In this document: one piece after another, positions 1 to 7,383 of the stretch | Numbering within the stretch: the stretch's first letter is position 1 | Layout: every line of letters starts with the position of its first letter | NCBI RefSeq assembly: GCF_019977195.1 | Contig: NZ_AP024643.1 | Location: 1,736,001-1,800,000, forward strand | Direction: 5' to 3' | Length of the DNA stretch: 64,000 nucleotides | From: Arthrobacter sp. StoSoilA2 | GTDB lineage: Bacteria; Actinomycetota; Actinomycetes; Actinomycetales; Micrococcaceae | Program-made: the position numbers and the translations under genes | Notes under the pieces: generated by a model | What the model saw: only the letters and a program-made list of their open reading frames with translations | Databases searched by the model: none | What the model was told of the DNA's origin: nothing

Positions 1-1526
1 GTCCGCCGGTTGTCACCGTCATGGGTCACGTTGACCACGGTAAGACCCGCCTGCTTGATGCCATCCGCAACTCCAATGTTGTGGCCGGCGAGCACGGTGG
101 AATCACCCAGCACATCGGTGCTTACCAGATCAGCCACATCCACGAGGGCACGGCCCGCGACATCACGTTCATTGACACCCCCGGTCACGAGGCCTTCACG
201 GCCATGCGTGCACGTGGTGCCAAGGTCACCGATATCGCGATCCTGGTTGTTGCAGCCGACGACGGCGTTATGCCGCAGACGGTTGAAGCACTCAACCACG
301 CCCAGGCAGCCAACGTGCCGATCGTCGTCGCAGTGAACAAGATCGACAAGGAAGGCGCCAACCCTGACAAGGTCAAGGGTCAGCTCACCGAGTACGGCCT
401 GGTTCCCGAGGAATACGGTGGCGACACCATGTTCGTTGAGGTTTCTGCCCGCCAGAACCTCAACATCGACGAACTGATCGACGCCGTCCTGCTGACGGCC
501 GATGCCGCACTGGATCTGCGCGCCAACCCGGACAAGGACGCTCGAGGCATTGCCATCGAAGCGAACCTGGACAAGGGCCGCGGTTCCGTCGCCACCGTCC
601 TGGTGCAGTCCGGTACCTTGGCCGTGGGTGACACGATCGTGGCCGGTACGGCCCACGGCCGCGTCCGTGCAATGTTCGACGAGAACGGCGAGGCCCTCGA
701 TGTCGCACTGCCGTCGCGTCCGGTCCAGGTCCTCGGCCTGTCCAACGTACCGCGTGCAGGTGACACCTTCCTGGTGACGCCGGACGAGCGTACGGCCCGC
801 CAGATCGCCGAGAAGCGTGAAGCTGCCGACCGCAACGCCGCACTGGCCAAGCGTCGCAAGCGCATCAGCCTGGAAGACTTCGACCAAGCCGTTGCAGAAG
901 GCAAGATCGACACCCTCAACCTCATCCTCAAGGGTGACGTCTCCGGTGCCGTGGAAGCCCTCGAAGATGCCTTGCTCAAGATCGATGTCGGAGACGACGA
1001 CGTTCAGCTCCGTGTCATCCACCGCGGTGTGGGTGCCATCACGCAGAACGACGTCAACCTGGCAACGGTGGACAACGCCATCATCATCGGCTTCAACGTC
1101 AAGCCGGCTGAGCGCGTCGCTGAACTGGCTGACCGTGAAGGCGTGGACATGCGCTTCTACTCCGTCATCTACGCAGCAATCGATGACATCGAGATGGCCC
1201 TCAAGGGCATGCTCAAGCCGGAGTACGAAGAAGTCCAGCTCGGTACTGCCGAAGTCCGCGAAGTCTTCCGTTCCTCCAAGTTCGGAAACATCGCCGGTTC
1301 GATCGTCCGCACGGGCATCATCCGCCGTAACACCAAGGCACGCGTTAGCCGCGACGGCAAGGTCATCGGTGACAACCTCACCGTTGAGACGCTCAAGCGC
1401 TTCAAGGATGACGCAACCGAAGTCCGTACTGACTTCGAGTGTGGTATCGGTCTTGGCTCGTTCAACGACATCTCCGAAGGCGACATCATCGAGACCTTCG
1501 AGATGCGCGAAAAGCCGCGCGTCTAG
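1..1526 (+). CDS. infB: Translation initiation factor IF-2, 3' part
   Basis: GTPase that brings initiator tRNA to the 30S subunit. The reading frame is open at the left edge, with the first whole codon at base 3, so the long actinobacterial N-terminal domain lies outside the window. The visible part starts in the G domain: GHVDHGKT (P-loop), DTPGH, NKID and SAR motifs are all present, followed by the IF-2 domains II to IV ending EMREKPRV. About 507 residues are seen. rbfA follows after 77 nt, the usual bacterial arrangement. Identification rests on the complete set of IF-2 G motifs and is secure. Confidence 0.98.
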   Translation, partial: PPVVTVMGHVDHGKTRLLDAIRNSNVVAGEHGGITQHIGAYQISHIHEGTARDITFIDTPGHEAFTAMRARGAKVTDIAILVVAADDGVMPQTVEALNHAQAANVPIVVAVNKIDKEGANPDKVKGQLTEYGLVPEEYGGDTMFVEVSARQNLNIDELIDAVLLTADAALDLRANPDKDARGIAIEANLDKGRGSVATVLVQSGTLAVGDTIVAGTAHGRVRAMFDENGEALDVALPSRPVQVLGLSNVPRAGDTFLVTPDERTARQIAEKREAADRNAALAKRRKRISLEDFDQAVAEGKIDTLNLILKGDVSGAVEALEDALLKIDVGDDDVQLRVIHRGVGAITQNDVNLATVDNAIIIGFNVKPAERVAELADREGVDMRFYSVIYAAIDDIEMALKGMLKPEYEEVQLGTAEVREVFRSSKFGNIAGSIVRTGIIRRNTKARVSRDGKVIGDNLTVETLKRFKDDATEVRTDFECGIGLGSFNDISEGDIIETFEMREKPRV

Positions 1527-1603
1527 GTTCCGCTTGGAGCGGGTCCGTTGGGTAGCCCCGGCGGACCCGTTCCGTACCCGTTTCTACTTTCCAGGAGGAA
1601 GTC

Positions 1604-2116
1604 ATGGCCGATCCGGCACGCGCTGCCAAGTTGGCGCAGCGGATAAAGGTCGTCGTCGCCGAGGCCCTCGGCCGCAGGGTCAAGGACCCGCGCGTCGAGT
1701 CCATCACGATCACCGACGCCCGCGTCACCAACGACCTTCAGCACGCCACCATCTACTACACCGTCTTTGGTGACGACATAGCCCACGCCGATGCCGCCAG
1801 GGCATTGGAGAAGGCCAAGGGTGTGCTCCGACAGGAAGTCGGCCGCAATATCACCGTACGGCTTACTCCCACCCTTGAGTTCGTTGCTGACCAGATTCCT
1901 GTCAACGCATCCAACCTTGAGGAGCTGCTCCGTGAAGCAAAGCGTCGCGACGCCGAGGTAGCCGCTTTGGCTGCCGGCGCCAAGCACGCAGGCGAGGCTG
2001 ACCCCTACAAGGGCGAGGGCCCCGAAGGCTCCGAAGAAATCGACGAAGACGACTTCGACGAAGAAGACATCGACCTCGCGGACGATGACGAACTCGACGA
2101 AGACGCCAACCGCTAG
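1604..2116 (+). CDS. rbfA: Ribosome-binding factor A
   Basis: Cold-shock-associated factor that binds the 30S subunit and helps mature the 5' end of 16S rRNA. 170 residues, with the RbfA KH-like fold in about the first 125 residues (ARAAKLAQRIKVVVAEAL, TITDARVTNDLQHATIYYTV). The last about 45 residues are strongly acidic (repeated E and D), a tail common in actinobacterial RbfA. The ATG is preceded by AGGAGG at the right spacing. It is cotranscribed with infB and ends before a strong terminator. Confidence 0.96.
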   Translation: MADPARAAKLAQRIKVVVAEALGRRVKDPRVESITITDARVTNDLQHATIYYTVFGDDIAHADAARALEKAKGVLRQEVGRNITVRLTPTLEFVADQIPVNASNLEELLREAKRRDAEVAALAAGAKHAGEADPYKGEGPEGSEEIDEDDFDEEDIDLADDDELDEDANR

Positions 2117-2130
2117 AAGTTTTCTTGCCG

Positions 2131-2162
2131 AAAGGCCGGTTCCTCATGAGGAACCGGCCTTT
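2131..2162 (+). terminator. Perfect-palindrome terminator after rbfA
   Basis: Bases 2131-2162 form a perfect 32-nt palindrome (left arm AAAGGCCGGTTCCTCA), starting 14 nt after the rbfA stop and ending in CTTTCTG. It should fold in either direction. It closes the infB-rbfA transcription unit just before the guaD promoter. Confidence 0.85.
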
Positions 2163-2179
2163 CTGCCGTCCATGCTCGC

Positions 2180-2185
2180 TAAGAT
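2180..2185 (+). promoter_or_regulatory. -10 box of leaderless guaD
   Basis: TAAGAT followed by 6 nt and then the ATG at 2192. With the last T at -7, the transcript would start on the A of the ATG. No Shine-Dalgarno sequence is visible. Confidence 0.6.
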
Positions 2186-2191
2186 CGGAGC

Positions 2192-2674
2192 ATGTCGGCG
2201 CACAGTGCTCAGCAACGTGATGAATTCCTGAACCATGCGATTCGGCTCGCGGTGCAGAACGTCTCCGACGGCGGGGGGCCGTTTGGCGCTGTCGTCGTCA
2301 CCCCGGATGGGCGAATCCATGAGGGGGTCAACCGGGTCACACGGGACAACGATCCCACCGCGCATGCGGAAGTGGTGGCCATTCGCCGGGCCGCAGCCGA
2401 CATCGGCAACTTCGATCTCAACGGCTCAGTGCTCTATGCCAGCTGCGAGCCATGCCCGTTGTGCCTCTCGGCCACGCTCTGGGCCAGGATCGGCCGGGTG
2501 TACTTCGCCGCGGACAGGCACGGAGCCGCCCGGGCCGGCTTCGATGATGCGGTGTTCTACGAGTACTTTGCCGGCGGGAGGCCTGAGCTGCTTCCTGTAG
2601 AACACGCGCCGGTAGCCGCTTCCGAGACGCCTTTCGATGCTTGGCGCAACAACGCGGAACGCACCGACTACTGA
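2192..2674 (+). CDS. guaD: Guanine deaminase (CDA-fold, GuaD type)
   Basis: Zinc hydrolase that would deaminate guanine to xanthine for purine salvage. 160 residues, the usual length of the small bacterial GuaD class. The cytidine-deaminase zinc site is complete: HAEVVAIR supplies one His ligand and the catalytic Glu, and PCPLC supplies the two Cys ligands. The C-terminal ending FDAWRNNAERTDY matches the domain-swapped tail typical of GuaD rather than TadA or cytidine deaminase, which is why this substrate is preferred. Its last 7 bases overlap the 3' end of the convergent aminotransferase gene. Function inferred from family; another nucleobase is possible. Confidence 0.82.
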   Translation: MSAHSAQQRDEFLNHAIRLAVQNVSDGGGPFGAVVVTPDGRIHEGVNRVTRDNDPTAHAEVVAIRRAAADIGNFDLNGSVLYASCEPCPLCLSATLWARIGRVYFAADRHGAARAGFDDAVFYEYFAGGRPELLPVEHAPVAASETPFDAWRNNAERTDY

Positions 2675-3863
2675 CGCTCCCATCGCTGCGCCGATTGCGG
2701 CGGGAGTACGTGGGCCCGGGCAGGAAGCCGATACACGCCGTCGAGCAGTTCCTGCTGATCGCCGCACAGCGCAATCCGGATCCAGCCTTCGCCGATGGAC
2801 CCAAATGCAGTGCCGGGCGCGAACGCTACTCCCGAATCGGCCAGGAACGCGTGGACCCAGGCCCGGACATCGCCGCCACTGACGTGGGAGACATCAGCCC
2901 ACAGGTAGAAGGCTCCCTGCGCGCCAAGGAACGGAATGCCCTTGCCTTCCAGGACGGCGGAGGCGGCATCACGGTTGCTCCTATAGTGGTTTCGCGCATC
3001 CGTCACGTAGTCCTGGGGGCCGGTCAATGCGGCCAAGGCGGCATACTGCGATGGCGAGGCAACGCAGGAAACGATCGCTTCCATGACATTGTTCATTTTC
3101 TTTTCCAAGCCCGGCGGGCAGATCAAGGCTCCGATCCGTAGGCCGGTGAGCCCGTACGTCTTGGACAGCGTCAGGGACGTGAAGACGCGCGACTCGCCGG
3201 GGATGTCGCTATCGAACCGGGCCGGCTGACATGCGGGACGTCAAAGGTGAAGGCTTCATAGCACTCGTCCGAGAGGATCCAGAGATCGTGCCGGACGGCC
3301 AGTTCCACAAGTTGGCGGACGGCATCCTCGCTGATGACGGCGCCCAGGGGGTTGGACGGCGAGTTCAGCACGAGAACGCGGGTCTGCGGCGTGATGAGGG
3401 CTTCGATGTCCGCAATGTCCGGCTGGAACCCGTTATGTGGGTACAGGGGATACCGGACGGGCACTGCGTTCAGGAGTCGGCTGGTCATGGCAAACGTGGG
3501 ATAGCCGGGGTTGGGAATCAGGATTTCGTCGCCGGGGGAGAGGAGCAGGCTCATGGCGAAGTGCAGGCCCTGCTGCGCTCCGTCCACCACGTAGACCCGC
3601 TCGGCACCGATTTCCACGTGATGATGCTCACGGAACCTCGTGGCGAAGGCTTCGCGCAGCGCGGGGATGCCTGCGTTTGGGGTGTAGTTGGTTTCGTCCC
3701 GCTCAAGGCATGCTATTCCGGCGTCGAGGATGTGCCGTGGGAGAGCAAAGCCCGGTTCGCCGATGCTCAGCACGATCGCTCCCGGGGTCCTCCAGGCGGC
3801 CTCGGTGATTTCACGGATCTGGTTCACGGGGACGTCGCGGACGTGCGCGGCAAGCTCAGGCAT
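2668..3863 (-). pseudogene. PLP-dependent class I/II aminotransferase, frameshifted
   Basis: Fold-type I aminotransferase broken across two frames. The N-terminal half (start ATG at 3863, MPELAAHVRDVP) carries GEPGF, YTPNAG and SPSNPLG. It runs in frame to about 3225 and then leaves the family sequence. The C-terminal half continues in another frame with SLTLSKTYGLTGLRIG, holding the PLP-binding Lys near 3160, and ends at 2668. The interval is 1196 nt, one short of a multiple of three, so loss of a single base in the CCGGCCCGG-like stretch near 3221-3228 explains everything. Codon use is normal on both sides, so the mutation is recent or a sequence error. Intact, it would be about 398 residues and cytoplasmic. 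Substrate unknown. Confidence 0.85.
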
Positions 3864-3884
3864 GGGAGCTATCCTAGCCACCCA

Positions 3885-3890
3885 TATACT
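3885..3890 (+). promoter_or_regulatory. -10 box of leaderless truB
   Basis: TATACT followed by 7 nt and the GTG at 3898. It lies in a 34-nt gap between the start codons of truB and the divergent aminotransferase. Confidence 0.65.
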
Positions 3891-3897
3891 GGTAAGC

Positions 3898-4830
3898 GTG
3901 CTTTCTGGACTGGTAATCGTTGACAAACCGCAGGGATGGACCAGCCATGATGTGGTTGGCCGGATGCGGCGGCTGGCCGGCACCCGGAAAGTGGGGCATG
4001 CGGGCACGCTCGATCCCATGGCTACCGGAGTGCTGGTCCTTGGGATCAACAAGGCCACACGGCTCCTGACTTACATTGTGGGAACGTCCAAGACGTACAC
4101 AGCTACCATCAGGCTCGGCGAGACCACCATCACCGATGACGCAGAAGGCGAAGTCACGGAGGCGCGCAGCGCAGTGGACATTACCGACGACGCCGTTGCC
4201 GCCGGTGTTGCCGCCCTCACCGGGCCCATCCAGCAGGTGCCCAGCAGCGTCAGCGCCATCAAGGTCAACGGCGAACGCTCCTACGCGCGTGTCCGCTCCG
4301 GCGAAGAGGTCAAGCTTGCGGCCCGGCCCGTAACCATCCACCGCTTCGACATCCACGCCATCAACAGGATCGACGGCGGAAGGGTGGTCGACGTCGACGT
4401 CACGGTGGAATGTTCCTCCGGTACGTACATCCGGGCCCTGGCCCGCGACCTCGGCAACGCCTTGGGCGTCGGTGGACACCTCACGGCCCTGCGCAGGACG
4501 CAGGTTGGCCCGTACTCCCTTGACCAGGCCCGGACGCTGGAGGAGCTCGCAGAAGAACTCGAGGTTCTGGAGATGTCCCTGGCAGCACGCTCGCTGATGC
4601 CCAACCGGGAGCTCAGCGAAGAAGAAACTACCGAGATCTCCTTCGGCCGGCGCATCGCCGCGGGGCCAGGAGCAGGAACACCGGACGCCGCCACGGCCGA
4701 AAAGCCTGCCGCAGCGTTCGCGCCGTCGGGAGAGCTGGTGGCCCTGCTGGCCGATACCGGGAGCTTCGCGAAGCCTGTGCTGGTCTTTGCCCCCGGAACC
4801 GGAACCGCCACGGTCGGCGAGGAAAAGTAG
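3898..4830 (+). CDS. truB: tRNA pseudouridine-55 synthase
   Basis: Converts uridine 55 of the tRNA T-loop to pseudouridine. 310 residues from a GTG start (VLSGLVIVDKPQGW), chosen because the family begins at this point and the codon sits 7 nt after a -10 box. The catalytic Asp is in GHAGTLDPMATGVL. Other TruB signatures are TYTATIRLGETTITDDAEG and CSSGTYIRALARDLG. The C-terminal about 70 residues form an Ala/Pro-rich stretch and a PUA-like end. The next gene follows 2 nt later. Confidence 0.96.
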   Translation: MLSGLVIVDKPQGWTSHDVVGRMRRLAGTRKVGHAGTLDPMATGVLVLGINKATRLLTYIVGTSKTYTATIRLGETTITDDAEGEVTEARSAVDITDDAVAAGVAALTGPIQQVPSSVSAIKVNGERSYARVRSGEEVKLAARPVTIHRFDIHAINRIDGGRVVDVDVTVECSSGTYIRALARDLGNALGVGGHLTALRRTQVGPYSLDQARTLEELAEELEVLEMSLAARSLMPNRELSEEETTEISFGRRIAAGPGAGTPDAATAEKPAAAFAPSGELVALLADTGSFAKPVLVFAPGTGTATVGEEK

Positions 4831-4832
4831 GC

Positions 4833-5186
4833 ATGGACGGCTATTTCTACTCCATCCTTATTGTTGGTTTGGTATCCACGATCGCGTGCGTCGTGGCAGG
4901 CTTGATGAAGAAGGCCCCAAACGACGTCACCATCTTCTCCGTGCTGGCCGTAGAGCTGGCCCTGCTGGTCTACCTGGTTGGTTCGATTGTCCGGGTTGCC
5001 GTGGGTGAACGGATGGCCGGTGAAGCCTGGGAGTTCTGGGGATACCTGATCACAGCGTTGATGATCCCGCTGGGGGCCGTGTACTGGGCCATCCTTGAGC
5101 GGACCCGCTGGAGCAACTTCGTCCTGGCGGCGGTGGGCGTCACAGCGCTCGTCATGGCTGCCCGCATGAATCAGATCTGGTACTGA
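4833..5186 (+). CDS. Conserved small integral membrane protein
   Basis: 117 residues with about four predicted membrane helices (roughly residues 5-24, 33-53, 68-88 and 93-110). No catalytic motif is recognisable. The ATG lies 2 nt after the truB stop and 20 nt before the next start, so it is in the truB operon and probably translationally coupled. Homologues appear to be confined to actinobacteria in this context; function unknown. Confidence 0.8.
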   Translation: MDGYFYSILIVGLVSTIACVVAGLMKKAPNDVTIFSVLAVELALLVYLVGSIVRVAVGERMAGEAWEFWGYLITALMIPLGAVYWAILERTRWSNFVLAAVGVTALVMAARMNQIWY

Positions 5187-5206
5187 CCTTGAAGGAAAAA
5201 CGAAAC

Positions 5207-5662
5207 ATGACTGGAACCGAGACTGAGGCAAACGCCGGCCGGACACCCCAAAAAGACACACGGAACACCGGCCCTGGGCGCTTGCTGATCGCGGTCTATG
5301 CCGTCTTCGCACTCTCAGCCACTGCCCGGGCCGGCTATCAGATTGCCACCAAGTTTGCCGAAGCTCCGCTGGCGCATATCCTGTCTGCGTTCGCCGCCGT
5401 CGTCTATGTCGTAGCCACCATCTCGCTGGCAAAACCGGGCCGCACCTGGTTCAAAGTGTCGTTGGCCGCGGTACTTGTGGAACTGCTCGGCGTGCTGGTG
5501 GTTGGAGCCATAAGCCTCTTCGATCCCGTGGCTTTCCCCCATGACACTGTGTGGTCGCTGTTTGGACGCGGTTATGGTTTTGTCCCGCTCATGCTGCCCG
5601 TCCTCGGACTCCTGTGGTTGAACAAGAGGCGGCCGTCCAAAGCGAATAGCCACAGCGGGTAA
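5207..5662 (+). CDS. Conserved membrane protein
   Basis: 151 residues from the ATG at 5207, preceded by GAAGGAAA; a TTG at 5189 in the same frame is a weaker alternative. A hydrophilic N-terminal about 25 residues is followed by four likely membrane helices, and the end is basic (LNKRRPSKANSHSG). No known motif. It follows the preceding membrane gene closely and precedes ribF; the pair may act together, but nothing in the sequence indicates a role. Confidence 0.75.
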   Translation: MTGTETEANAGRTPQKDTRNTGPGRLLIAVYAVFALSATARAGYQIATKFAEAPLAHILSAFAAVVYVVATISLAKPGRTWFKVSLAAVLVELLGVLVVGAISLFDPVAFPHDTVWSLFGRGYGFVPLMLPVLGLLWLNKRRPSKANSHSG

Positions 5663-5729
5663 CCTTAGAATGTTCCGGCGCCGGGAGGTTGCCGGGCGGA
5701 ACGAATATCTGCAGTAAAAGGCGAGGTTG

Positions 5730-6713
5730 ATGGTCCACATCTGGAACGATCCCACCGAAGTCCCCAGGGACTTCGGACCAACAGTCGTTACCATCGGGAA
5801 CTTTGACGGCGTCCATCGTGGCCACCAGCATGTTCTCGCGCAACTGACGAACACCGCCAGGCGTCACCACATCCCGTCAGTGGCCGTGACCTTCGATCCC
5901 CACCCCGCCCAGGTCCACCGCCCGGAGTCGGCCCCGGAGCTGATCATGGGCCTCCAGGACAAACTGGACGCCCTCGGCGAAACAGGGGTGGACGCTGTCC
6001 TGGTCATGAAATACACGCTGGACCTCGCGTCCATGACGCCCATCGAGTTCGTCCGCCAAATCCTCCTCCAGTCCCTTCACGCTGCGCACGTCGTGGTTGG
6101 CCACGATCTCCGCTTCGGCGCAGGGAATGTGGGAGACGTCGTCACCATGCAGGAACTCGGCGAGCAGTTGGGCTTTGGCGTCCAGGTTGTCAATGAGTAT
6201 GGCGCAGGAGGCTTCCCGGTCCACGAAGACGGGGATGCCGACCGCCGTTGCTCCTCCACCTGGGTGCGGGAAGCTTTGTCCGAAGGCGACGTCGTAACGG
6301 CAGCCGCCGTCCTGGGACGTCCCCACCGCATGCGCGGCGAGGTGGTTCATGGAGCTGCCCGCGGGAGGAACCTCGGTTTTCCCACCGCCAACCTTTCGCA
6401 TGATTCCACAGGGTACGTACCAGCCGACGGTATCTATGCAGGCTGGTTGATAGACCAGTCCGGAACGCGGTGGCCCGCCGCCATCTCCGTTGGCTCCAAC
6501 CCCACGTTCGACGGTGTGAGCCGACAAGTGGAGGCCCACGTTATTGACCGTCCCGAGGAGAACGTGGAGGACTTTGACCTCTACGGCCAGACTGTTGCGG
6601 TCGAATTTACCCAGCGCCTCCGCGGAATGGTGGCATATCGCGGGCCCGAGGCCCTGGTGGAGCAGATGTGCCTGGATGTAGCCCAGGCACACGAGCTGCT
6701 GACCCGGCGCTAG
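5730..6713 (+). CDS. ribF: Bifunctional riboflavin kinase / FAD synthetase
   Basis: Makes FMN from riboflavin and FAD from FMN. 327 residues. The N-terminal adenylyltransferase domain (about 1-185) shows GNFDGVHRGHQ (nucleotidyltransferase HxGH-like motif) and CSSTWVREAL. The C-terminal kinase domain shows GRNLGFPTANL and the PADGIYAGW region. The ATG at 5730 has AGGCGAGG just upstream; the in-frame TTG at 5727 is less likely. No FMN riboswitch is visible upstream. Placement between truB and rpsO is conserved. Confidence 0.96.
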   Translation: MVHIWNDPTEVPRDFGPTVVTIGNFDGVHRGHQHVLAQLTNTARRHHIPSVAVTFDPHPAQVHRPESAPELIMGLQDKLDALGETGVDAVLVMKYTLDLASMTPIEFVRQILLQSLHAAHVVVGHDLRFGAGNVGDVVTMQELGEQLGFGVQVVNEYGAGGFPVHEDGDADRRCSSTWVREALSEGDVVTAAAVLGRPHRMRGEVVHGAARGRNLGFPTANLSHDSTGYVPADGIYAGWLIDQSGTRWPAAISVGSNPTFDGVSRQVEAHVIDRPEENVEDFDLYGQTVAVEFTQRLRGMVAYRGPEALVEQMCLDVAQAHELLTRR

Positions 6714-6720
6714 CGGTATT

Positions 6721-6750
6721 TCGACAACAATGCTGACCTGCCGGTAAACT
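6721..6750 (+). promoter_or_regulatory. Promoter upstream of rpsO
   Basis: TCGACA (6721-6726) and TAAACT (6745-6750) separated by 18 nt form a good vegetative promoter. Transcription would start near 6757, leaving a leader of about 115 nt before rpsO. Confidence 0.6.
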
Positions 6751-6871
6751 GTTAGTGGATCCGGCTGCAGTCCGTGGCGGCTGGACCTGTTTTTGTGTGC
6801 GGAGACGCATCGGAAGCAACCCGTCAGCGAGGCGCTGCACCGGGAGGCACGGCACAACTCTAGGAGTTCAC

Positions 6872-7141
6872 GTGGCACTTGACGCCGCTGTAAAGCAGTC
6901 CATCATCAAGGAATACGCAACCTCTGAAGGCGACACCGGTTCGCCCGAGGTCCAGGTTGCAGTCCTGACCCAGCGGATCAAGGATCTGACTGAGCACATG
7001 AAGGAGCACAAGCACGACTTCCACACCCAGCGCGGTCTGCTGGCCATGGTTGGTCGTCGCAAGCGCATGCTTTCCTACCTGAAGAACACTGACATCGCCC
7101 GCTACCGTTCGCTCATTGAGCGCCTCGGCCTGCGCCGCTAG
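6872..7141 (+). CDS. rpsO: Ribosomal protein S15 (uS15)
   Basis: 30S subunit protein that binds the 16S rRNA central domain. 89 residues, standard length, with the conserved GDTGSPEVQVAVLTQRI, LTEHMKEHKHDFHTQRGL and IERLGLRR segments. The GTG start is preceded by TAGGAG. It has its own promoter and a terminator-like hairpin downstream, and stands next to pnp as in most bacteria. Confidence 0.98.
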   Translation: MALDAAVKQSIIKEYATSEGDTGSPEVQVAVLTQRIKDLTEHMKEHKHDFHTQRGLLAMVGRRKRMLSYLKNTDIARYRSLIERLGLRR

Positions 7142-7153
7142 TCTGCCTTTGGG

Positions 7154-7190
7154 GGCGGCCCGATCCCTCGCGGAACGGGCCGCCTTCTTC
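7154..7190 (+). terminator. Terminator or attenuator between rpsO and pnp
   Basis: A 9-bp GC-only stem (GGCGGCCCG at 7154-7162 with CGGGCCGCC at 7176-7184) is followed by TTCTTC. It begins 13 nt after the rpsO stop and probably lets part of transcription continue into pnp. Confidence 0.7.
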
Positions 7191-7383
7191 AAAAACAACT
7201 AAAAAAAGGAATCAACCGCATCGCGCATTCGCGGTCCTCGGTAGTGATTCCCGGGAAGAAATCGGCGACGATTTGCCCGTGGATCTCGATCGATGACCGG
7301 GTGTCGTACAGGCCAGGAATAAAGAAGAGGCCTGGGTTGATGCGGCGGACTTCCGCTAAATCAGAAACGGAGGTGACTCTCAT
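7189..7383 (-). other. Coding-like antisense stretch between rpsO and pnp
   Basis: The 240-bp gap before pnp holds a 64-codon minus-strand frame that begins at an ATG opposite the pnp start. Its middle (about 50 codons, containing INPGLFFIPGLYD and GQIVADFFPG) uses codons typical of this genome. I do not recognise the family and see no ribosome site upstream. It may be the relic of a gene or chance structure in the pnp leader. Confidence 0.25.
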
